In this document: positions 56,561 to 64,000 of the stretch, piece by piece
Numbering within the stretch: the stretch's first letter is position 1
Layout: every line of letters starts with the position of its first letter
Assembly: GCA_026225945.1 (NCBI GenBank)
Contig: JAMJFZ010001815.1
Coordinates: 13,926,501-13,990,500, forward strand
DNA from: Cricetomys ansorgei
Taxonomy: Eukaryota > Chordata > Mammalia > Rodentia > Nesomyidae
Length of the DNA stretch: 64,000 nucleotides
Reading direction: 5' to 3'
The notes under the pieces: model-generated
Databases searched by the model: none
The model's input: the letters and a program-made list of their open reading frames with translations, nothing else
Told to the model about the DNA's origin: nothing
Program-made: the position numbers and the translations under genes

Positions 56561-57406
56561 CCAGTAAATCTAATATTTTAGATAAGATGGCAGATTGGAT
56601 GCCCCATTGATGTGAATTGGTGAAAGAAAATAGGATAATTATTGATAATTTAATTCTGCAAATGAATTTATCAAGTCGGGTGAGGTATCTGCAATGAAGC
56701 AGGTAGTGGTTGGCTATGAACCAACCAATAGTGACAGCTATTCCATAAGTCTCTTGCATAAGTCAATGTGAACAATCCAGAAAGCACCTGCCACATTGGA
56801 ATTGCAAAACAAAAGTTACCTGGGCTGAACACAGGTTGGACATACTGTTGGTGGTGGGATACCAAACCAATTCAGGAGGTACAGCCAGGGCTAAAGAGCC
56901 CGAAGTAGAAACTCTCTTTGTGTTTCTACAGCTGAGATCCATGGGGACCACCAAACAAGGGCTTCTCCCTTCCCCAACACACTAGTTCAACCAACCAATG
57001 AGAGATGAGCTGTGGACATGTGAACAAGGGCTGAAAATAACACAGGGAGAAAGAGGTGGATCAGCAGGGAGTCATGGAAGCTGAAATATGACCCTAAAGG
57101 CACCCAAGAGGGTCTCACTACCTTGGTGAGTGACAAAGTAGAAATTGAAGATGTCACTGATTGACACTGGCAGTTGTGCCAGAACTGAGCCCGAAAAGTG
57201 ATTAGTTTAAACTCCACTGGGTACCATCTTGTTGCATAGGTTTGAACTGGAGTTTCAAACTGTACATCCCCCACATCTGCATAATCTGCTATAGCAAATA
57301 ATTCACACTCCTTTTACCAAAGAAGAAGTATTAACTGATTTACTTATCTTTAAAAATATTTTATTTAGTTTGGTCATTATTTTATCTTCCCTTTATTCTT
57401 TCTGTT
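56561..57406. other. Unassigned block with overlapping minus-strand frames
   Basis: 56,570-57,290 has four overlapping minus-strand frames of 63-103 codons in different phases, possibly a frame-shifted old coding remnant. No family is identified. The flanks look like ordinary AT-rich DNA. Confidence 0.3.
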
Positions 57407-57476
57407 ACTAGGGATTGAACCTAGGACTTAGAACATTCTAGGCAAGTGCTCTACTGCTGAGCTATGTCTCCAACTC
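57407..57476 (-). mobile_element. ID-type SINE
   Basis: Complement of ID: GGGATTGAACCTAGGACTTA, TCTAGGCAAGTGCTCTACTG and CTGAGCTATGTCTCCAAC. The best preserved ID copy here. Confidence 0.72.
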
Positions 57477-57929
57477 TTTCCTCCATTAAATGATAAGTTC
57501 AGTCATGCTTTAGTATCTCTTGATAGTCTTGTCTTCACTTGCATATCATTCAAGTAGATTTTAAGACAATCTATATGTTTCTGCACTCTTTCTTTCATGT
57601 ACTCATCATTATTGTTCTTGTGCACAACACACACCCTTTCCCTCTCATTCCTACCTTATTTGCCACCTCTCTCTTCTCTTTCTCCTGCATTTTTTAATTT
57701 CTTAAATGCTGTGGATACTAACCATGCCCCAACTTCTGCATTATATCTCATTTCCTCAGTATTTTTTTTATTAATCTATTATGAATCCATCTCTTCTTTC
57801 TGTATACTCACTGCCCACTTCAAATTATCAGCATCTCAGTATGCCATCATTATTACTTTAAACATTCATACTTTTTTAAGTCAGAGAGGAGATTGTATTT
57901 AACCAGGTAAGATGAAATTTCAAGACAAT
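57477..57929. other. Unassigned DNA
   Basis: T/C-rich, with a 101-codon plus-strand frame at 57,597-57,902 driven by composition. Confidence 0.4.
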
Positions 57930-58930
57930 ATGACCTTGAAAAAATACCAATTCTAACCCAAGGGTTAGATGAATTTCTAGACAAAATATTTTAAATTATA
58001 ATTGCAGGAATAATTAAGGAAACTAAAAGGATGCAGTTAAGCTCCTAACTAGATTGAAAGAGAGTACAAACAGCTGAATAAAATAAGTCTATATAAGAAA
58101 TAAAAAATAGTATTCAGTAAAGAAGATAGACATCTGAAAAAAAATTGAATTCAAAGTTTAGAAATGATAAGTTCAGTACCAAGTAAAAACACTTAGTAGA
58201 AAACTCTAACAATAGAATAGATATAGTGGAAGAAAGAATATCAGGTATGAAAGACAAGACAGATGAATTTCAACATTTGGACATTGGCAACATAGGAAAG
58301 TATGGTAATAATACATGAGGCCTATAGGACACAACTGTGATATCAAAACTTAAAACCATGGGGATAGAAGGAAGAGAAATTAAGATTCCCCCAGATCTGG
58401 GGAAAATATGACCAACCAGATTCAGGAGACATTTAGAATACCAAACAGACAAGACCAGAAAAGAACATGCCCAAATCTTTATCAAGCAATGAGATTAAAG
58501 AGTACTACAAAAATCTCCCAACTAAAACTATTCCAGGTCCATATGGATTTACCACAGAATTCTACAGATTTTTAAGGAAAAACTAACATTGATCTTTGTC
58601 AAATAGTTTTATAAAATAGAAAAAGGAAGGGATGCATCTAAACTCTTTTTGTGAAACTAGTGTTACTCTGATATCAAAATATAAAAACACAATAAAAAAG
58701 AAAATTATAGGTAAATGTTCTGATAAACATAGACATAAAATTTCTCAATAAAATATTTGCAAGTTAAATTCAGCAATACATAGAAAACATCATTTACTAT
58801 ATGTAATCAAGTTGGCTTTATTTAATAGATGCAAGGATGTTTCAATATATACAAATAAAGATGTGATACATCTAATAAATGGAATGAAGAAGAGAAATCA
58901 CATGTTCTTTTTAGTAGATATAAAATTGCT
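57930..58930 (+). mobile_element. Old LINE-1/HAL1-like element with ORF2 remnant
   Basis: The left part (58,180-58,420) resembles L1/HAL1 ORF1 or spacer sequence. From 58,490 it carries ORF2 reverse-transcriptase sequence on the plus strand: CATATGGATTTACCACAGAA, GTTACTCTGATATCAAAATA, ACATAGACATAAAATTTCTC, CAAGTTGGCTTTATTTAATA. Many stops; nothing functional. Confidence 0.7.
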
Positions 58931-58934
58931 TTTG

Positions 58935-59160
58935 CCACTGTAAATTTGGAATGTTCCCATTTTTGGCTATTATGAGTAATGTTCCTAAGAATATACCTGT
59001 ACACATTTTACATAGACAAATATTTTCATTTCTAATGTTTCTTACACAGTAGCATGGAATTGATGGATCATGTTGTATATCTTCACATTTTAAGGAGTTT
59101 AAGTGATTCTGAATTGCTCATACCAGTTTATAATTCTACAAGAAATGTATGAAATACTAA
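58935..59160 (-). mobile_element. L1M 3' UTR fragment (reverse)
   Basis: TTTTTGGCTATTATGAGTAA, TGTTCCTAAGAATATACCTG, AGCATGGAATTGATGGATCA, CCAGTTTATAATTCTACAAG are the complement of the L1M 3' UTR. The neighbouring LINE-1 pieces run the other way. Confidence 0.65.
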
Positions 59161-59174
59161 GAGTTGCTGGAATA

Positions 59175-59279
59175 TGGGCAAACTTCAAAAGTGTTGTGTT
59201 ATGCAAAAGAAACCAGTCAGTTAACAAATATGACTCCATTTCTACTAAGTGCCCAAAGCAGACAAATCCAGAGAAACAG
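59175..59279 (+). mobile_element. L1M 3' UTR, left of LTR insertion
   Basis: TATGACTCCATTTCTACTAA and AGCAGACAAATCCAGAGAAA fit the L1M 3' UTR (plus). Interrupted at 59,279 by the LTR. Confidence 0.6.
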
Positions 59280-60094
59280 TGTAGCCATCCAATCATGTTG
59301 GGCCCCAGATGTAGCTGTTTTATTTAAGTTCTAAAGGGTAGTTTATTCTTTATCTAATTCAGTCCCCAGTCCTAGTCCTAGAGCCCTGAGCATTTCAGCT
59401 TCCACACAATCTAATCACCTGCCAAGATTTACTGCTGATTGAGCCACTCTGAGGAGCTCCTTCTGAACTATGACTCTTCTGGTTCAACTCACTGGCTGTT
59501 CTGGCTCAAACTCTTCTCTAAGCTGACTGGTTTAAACTATCTTCTGAGTCAGTTTACTGTTTCTGATTGAACTCTTCTGATTCTGGCAGACTCTGGCTGA
59601 TTCTCTGACTGCCTTAGACTGAGCTGCTCTGCTTGGCTTCATACTGACTCACTCTTCTCATCTGATATTGACTTCTGCTGAGCTGCCTCTGTGTCTCTGC
59701 CTCAGATTCCTCAGACTGCTTCTGTGTCTCTATGAGCTCTCACTGTCCCATATAGCCTCAGCCAGCCTCTCCGCTTTTCTGCCTTATCCTCTGACTCTGA
59801 GCTGAGAGCCTGCTTTTCTATTGTGAGAGTTGTACATGTCCTCACTCTGACTCATCTCAGACATCACTTCCTGTTTGACATTGATGCCTTCTGAGCTCTG
59901 TTTCCTGACTCCAGTTCTCTGTCTTGCATTTCTGTCTTGAAGATTAAAGGCATCACTGCCCTCTCAATACTGGGATTAAAGGTGTGTACCAACATTCCTA
60001 ACATTCTTTCATAGAGAGCCTTGGATTTGATCCCTTCATATAGACCATTGAATTTGTTCCCTTCCTAATTATCACAGAGGCCTATTCCTCTACA
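59280..60094 (-). mobile_element. Solo LTR with perfect 6-bp target duplication (ERVK-like)
   Basis: 815 bp. The element starts TGTAGCC and ends CTCTACA on the plus strand, so TGTAG and CTACA are exact inverted termini. AAACAG stands on both sides (59,274-59,279 and 60,095-60,100), a 6-bp duplication typical of ERVK. The AATAAA polyadenylation motif lies near the left end on the minus strand (about 59,316), so it is oriented minus. The body is unusual: dense in CTGA/CTCTGA motifs from 59,400 to 59,900. No internal region, so a solo LTR. Confidence 0.85.
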
Positions 60095-60100
60095 AAACAG

Positions 60101-60190
60101 AAAGATTAGCAGTTGTCTAGAGGTGAAATCATAGGATACTGGGGAGTGAAAGCTAACAGGAACAGATTTGTTTTGAAGGTGAGAGAATAT
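60101..60190 (+). mobile_element. L1M 3' UTR, right of LTR insertion
   Basis: Continues the interrupted L1M: AAAGATTAGCAGTTGTCTAG, ATACTGGGGAGTGAAAGCTA and ACAGATTTGTTTTGAAGGTG. Joining to the left piece across AAACAG restores the expected order. Confidence 0.6.
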
Positions 60191-60662
60191 GCTGAAATGA
60201 AGCAGGAGTGATGGGTAAACTGAACTGCATATTTGAAAAGGAAGTTTTTAGTAGTAAAGGACAACAAGGCTATAAAAATGCAAAATGGGAGCAGGGGAAA
60301 TCTTTTTCATCACAACATGTGTGAGACCAAACACATTCTTCCCAGCTACAAAGAGTTTATGCAGAAATACCAGGCACAGTTAAGCCATGCAAGCTGTACA
60401 ATGCTAGCAAATACTTGACAAATAGCTGCTTAAATATGGTGAACTTTGTGAGGGAAGCCTTTATTTGTAGCTATAGTTGATTTTTCATGTTGTAAATTAG
60501 GAAGATGTTAACATGGCTCAAGCAGACATTGAATTCAAGGGAAATAGATGCATAATATGAACATAATAGATTATCAGAGGAGTAAATAAAAATGGCTACT
60601 GAATGTTTATATTGATGATAATTTGGCATTTTTAGAATCATGTAGGAAAAAAAAAATCTCAA
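60191..60662. other. Unassigned DNA
   Basis: No repeat or gene recognised; a poly(A) run at 60,648-60,656 marks the right edge. Confidence 0.4.
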
Positions 60663-61235
60663 CATGTCTGTGAGGGAGTTTGAATTAATTGAGGCAGGGA
60701 GACCTTAAATGTGGGCAACAAAATTCCATTGACTGGGAACCTGGATTGAATAAAAAGAAAAAAAATATCAAGATGATCACCAGCATTCAGCAGTGTCTGC
60801 TTCCTGACTGTGAATGCAATTTGGTTAACCACCTCCTGCATTGGCTGACATACCTCTCTTACCATGGTAGACTGTATCCCCAAACTATTAACAAAATTAG
60901 GACTTCCACAAACTACTAGAAAAATATGCCTTTCCTCTTAAGTTTTCTTTTCCCTGTCAGGTCTTTTGTCAGCAAGAGATGTAATTAATACAGAAAATTA
61001 GTACTGAGAAATCAGGCTATTGCTATGATTAAATCTGACTATGAACTCATTTACAGGAGGAATATGGAAGAGTTTGGAACCTGAGTTTAGAAAGACCCAG
61101 AATATTGCAAGCAGAGCTTAATGGTAGGGCCATCTGTGTGATATTCTTCCAAGAATCTGCCCACATTCTACCCCTGTCCCGAGAACTAGAGGGAGGTAGA
61201 ATACAGGAGCATTGGATTGTAGATATAGATTTTTT
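60663..61235 (+). mobile_element. MaLR LTR plus start of internal region
   Basis: LTR part 60,663-60,997: CATGTCTGTGAGGGAGTTTG, ATTAATTGAGGCAGGGAGAC, AGCATTCAGCAGTGTCTGC-like order, TCTTAAGTTTTCTTTTCCCT and GTAATTAATACAGA at the end. Then internal sequence: GTACTGAGAAATCAGGCTAT, AGAGTTTGGAACCTGAGTTT, AGAATATTGCAAGCAGAGCT. This is the only MaLR in the window with internal sequence attached. The LTR 5' start is missing. Confidence 0.75.
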
Positions 61236-61267
61236 ATTCTTCTCATGGATTCCCATGGCAGAGGACG

Positions 61268-61645
61268 GTTTATTCTTTGGTAATTTAATTCATAGTCCTA
61301 GAGGGTTTCAGCCTCTGTAACAAACTAATCTTAAGCCTAGACCTGGAAGGCTTCAGACTCCATATAATCTACTCTTCAAACCTAAACCTAGACCGTTTCA
61401 GCCCCTGAGACTTACTGCTGACTGAACTCAGTCTGATTAGCTGTTTTCTGAACTCCAAACTGAAAATCGTAAACCATCTGCTTCTGACTCTTTGTTTTCT
61501 CTCTTAGTTTATTCCGTTCTTCTTGGCTTCTCCTTCTGAACTGAACTGTCAGATAACTGCACTCAGACTGTCTGACTGAACTAACTCTCTGCTTCTCTTA
61601 TGAGTTCTGCCTCTTATCTGCTTCTTGCCTGCATAGTTAGCACCA
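61268..61645 (-). mobile_element. Second, truncated copy of the CTGA-rich LTR
   Basis: GTTTATTCTTTGGTAATTTA, ATAGTCCTAGAGGGTTTCAG, GAGACTTACTGCTGACTGAA and repeated CTGAACTG motifs parallel 59,322-59,600 of the complete LTR in the same orientation. The right part (LTR 5' half on the minus strand) is missing and no target duplication could be found. Confidence 0.65.
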
Positions 61646-61705
61646 CTAGCTTCAAGTTGATCAGATACAAAGTGATGCAAATATTTGTTAAGTAAGACCA
61701 TTTCA

Positions 61706-61884
61706 GGGCTGGGGAGATGGTTCAGCAGTTAAGAACACTGGCAGCTTTCCCAGAGGACCTGGGTTCAGTCTCAGCACCCACATGACAGCTCACACCTGTC
61801 TGAAACTCCAGTTCCAGGGGATATAACACCCTCACACAGGCATATATGCAGGCAAAAAGCACATAAAATAAAAATAAATTGTGC
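61706..61884 (+). mobile_element. B2/B3 SINE
   Basis: GGGCTGGGGAGATGGTTCAG, CAGTTAAGAACACTGGCAGC, CCAGAGGACCTGGGTTCAGT, CAGCACCCACATGACAGCTC, CCAGTTCCAGGGGATATAAC and tail ATAAAATAAAAATAAA. Well preserved. Confidence 0.96.
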
Positions 61885-61909
61885 AAAAAAGAAAAGCCTA
61901 TCTTTCTTT

Positions 61910-62070
61910 GCCAGGCGGTGATAGCACATGCCTTTAATCCTAGCACTCGGGAGGCAAGAGGCAGGTGGATCTCTATAAGTTTAAGGCCAGTCTGGTCTAC
62001 AAATTGAGTTCTAGGACAGCCAGGGTTGTTACACAGAGAAACTCTTTCTCAAACAACAACAATAACAAAA
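61910..62070 (+). mobile_element. B1 SINE
   Basis: GCCAGGCGGTGATAGCACAT, CCTTTAATCCTAGCACTCGG, GAGGCAGGTGGATCTCTATA, GGCCAGTCTGGTCTAC, GGACAGCCAGGGTTG and CACAGAGAAACTC, then a CAA-rich tail. It follows the B2 in the same orientation, 26 bp away. Confidence 0.96.
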
Positions 62071-63412
62071 TATTTGTTTGTGTTTGCTTAAGCAGTGAGG
62101 ACCACCAATTAAAAGCATGCAGATGTTCAGGGAATAAAGCATTGGCTAAACTGTGACATCATATTTCTGTATGATCTAGGAAACCTAGAGCAAAAAAGAT
62201 GATGTGTTGCTCTTTTGCTTCCTGTATCCAAAAAAAACCTTCTAGGAACACTTCAGTTTTACCAAGCAGCACATTTGGGAGATACTCATTTCTAAGTTTG
62301 TCCTTACAAAAGCTGCTTCTCTAGAAATAGGCTTTTATCTAGGGTTTTAAAAAAACAGGTTATAATTAGACTTTGGTTAACACATCTATGCATTTACAGG
62401 CCTCAATGTGTTGCACAGGTGTTCTCACATTCTACTATTCCAAAAGAACAGCAAGTGTTGAACAATACAAAGAGCCTGTAGGTCTCTGTAGGGAGGGAGG
62501 TACGGTGGCTTCTTTAATTGGCAGAATGGGAAATGGTGCAATTCCTTTGCTGTCATAACATGGATGAAAAGACTCCTGAAGATTTCCATTCTGCTTTGCT
62601 ACCTGGATGTAAACAAAACTCGGAAGCTTGAAATCCAAAATTCTAAGATATATTTCTTATAAAAATGTCCACTGGATATAACAAGTCATGAAGGAGAAAG
62701 ATTTAGCAGAGGCAAGAAATAGTACAGCAGCTGGATCTCGAAATCACAAACAAAACCTCCTCTGAAATATGTATCTTTTAAATATTCCCATTTCGAAGCT
62801 TCCATAGGCCATCACATTTAAAATTCAGTGACTATAGCTACTTCAGGAAAACTCATCCTTACCTGCCTTAAGAAGGAAAACATCCCTGACATGCACTTAG
62901 GGAGCTCACTCAGCAGGGTAGCTGTGTGATATTCCTTCTGGGAAGCCGCCTTTGCCATTTGCTGTCAGCAAGGTATGTGTTAAGCCATCTACCTGGAGAG
63001 TGCCAGGGATACACTTCAGCAAGCAGAGGTATCAGCCTCTTACCCTGTTGACAGCTTTTCTTTCTCCAGAGCTTAAAGACTTGGGGCAGACAAAGGAGTC
63101 CCATTTTAACAATTTCAAGTTGCTTTAATACATATGAATGAAAAAGATGAGATTCAGAAATACCCTTGGCTACTTTGCAATGGCAAAGAGGATTACAAAA
63201 TGTCAGTTTTGAGACTGAATCATTAGGTGCAATATTTAGACTTGCCTTCTGGAAAAGATCAGATGTTCCCTGTCAGGTGTTTAGTCATGGATGCAAATCA
63301 AAATGGACAGTAAAATGCTGACTTTCAATGAACTGCATTAACTTTACAAACCACTAACATACCATGCTCTTCCATGCCTTGGTGGCAAAAATGTAAAGCA
63401 TTAATTCATTAT
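62071..63412. other. Unassigned DNA
   Basis: No repeat family or gene recognised. Short frames (62,373-62,638; 62,910-63,104) lack domains. Confidence 0.4.
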
Positions 63413-63453
63413 CAGCAATAAATGAATGAATGAATGATTCATTCCTTCATTCA
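63413..63453. repeat. (AATG)n with inverted (CATT)n
   Basis: Four AATG-type units are followed directly by their inverted counterpart (GATTCATTCCTTCATTC), able to form a short hairpin. The right arm may be the start of an L2 3' end (TTCATTCAGGACTCATGTGC). Confidence 0.8.
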
Positions 63454-64000
63454 GGACTCATGTGCTATCTATGCAGGGACTTAGGAACACAGCTAAATTT
63501 GTCTACTGTCCAGCCATGAGAACATAAGCATGGTTTAAAATATATTAATAAATGAGATTTTATAAATTTTTGTTCACTTTTGAAATTCTTTAGCATTTGA
63601 ACCTTAATACTTATTTTAAGAAATATCTCAGAAATGAATGGAAACCTGGATCTTAGTAATCCCCATTGCACTCAGCTGAAGGGCTATTTTAGCCCTTCAG
63701 AAATCACTATCCACATAAAAGGATTCTTCACATGTGAAAAGCATTTTGACCCTGGGGTCTCTCCCTTTTGCAGTTTATGTTCACATTTGGTGTTTACAAT
63801 GTTATAATCCTGATGCATTTTTGAGACCTTAACTTGGCTACTGTCTAAGACTTTTCACCTTTACTTTGGATTAATTCTTTGCCTTTATAATACAAGGAAT
63901 ACTCAGTAATTTAGAGAACATACATATTTTAAATTAATGCAATATAATGAATTAATGTCATTTATTCAGGGTTTGTTTACAAACTGCAATTTTCAAAAAC
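63454..64000. other. Unassigned AT-rich DNA
   Basis: A weak L2-like stretch may reach 63,530. Otherwise nothing recognised up to the window end. Confidence 0.4.

Noticed and set aside
59280..61645. The two CTGA-rich LTRs considered as the ends of one provirus
   Set aside because: The sequence between them is L1M and MaLR, not retroviral internal sequence, and 59,280-60,094 has its own target duplication on both sides.
491..61884. tRNA-like sequences in B2 and ID elements
   Set aside because: These are SINE heads with mutated promoter boxes and A-rich tails, not functional tRNA genes.
1..64000. Search for a prokaryote-like or novel multi-gene system
   Set aside because: No gene clusters, ribosome-binding patterns or long frames exist; the content is vertebrate repeats and unassigned non-coding DNA.

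Overview
The window is nuclear DNA from a muroid rodent. Throughout it there are 7SL-derived B1 SINEs, tRNA-derived B2/B3 and ID SINEs, Lx-type LINE-1 pieces and rodent MaLR/ERVL LTRs, over an older mammalian layer of MIR, L2 and L1M remnants. The B1 copies have a mouse-like 3' half rather than the typical young cricetid form, but they are too diverged to name a genus. Composition is AT-rich, no CpG island is visible, and no complete protein-coding gene, rRNA, functional tRNA or CRISPR array can be supported. Most open frames lie in repeats, microsatellites or non-conserved DNA.

Layout. 1-9,100: unassigned DNA with MaLR LTRs at 1.2, 2.3, 5.4 and 7.3 kb, plus B1, B2/B3 and ID copies. 9,100-11,550: unassigned DNA, then two LTR fragments. 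11,600-14,560: a minus-strand LINE-1 carrying its 5' UTR monomers, ORF1 and parts of ORF2 but no 3' end. 14,560-22,200: mostly unassigned AT-rich DNA with CA/TG arrays and scattered SINEs. 22,205-23,690: another LINE-1 5' end, split by an ERV1-like solo LTR with a 35-bp repeat array. 23,700-37,300: sparse repeats, a URR1 hAT element, a 306-bp polypyrimidine tract grown from a B1 tail, and a GC-richer unassigned block at 34.56-35.35 kb. 37,300-46,800: three LINE-1 3' UTR copies (two plus, one minus), SINEs and a MaLR LTR. 46,800-57,900: unassigned DNA, a pentanucleotide array, B2 copies and a full-length ERVL-like LTR. 57,900-62,070: a dense nested cluster of L1, L1M, a solo LTR with a perfect 6-bp target duplication, a MaLR LTR with internal sequence, a second LTR copy and a B2-B1 pair. 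62,070-64,000: unassigned DNA.

The window reads as intergenic or deep intronic sequence, so there is no operon or pathway to describe. The most informative content is the insertion history: two solo LTRs whose ends and target duplications can be read directly inside older LINE-1 elements, and two LINE-1 copies that kept the 5' end and lost the 3' end, the reverse of the usual truncation. I found no undescribed biological system that I could defend. The best coding or exon candidates, at 34.56-35.06 kb and 14.66-14.94 kb, remain weak. Repeat family names come from remembered consensus patterns; no database was searched.
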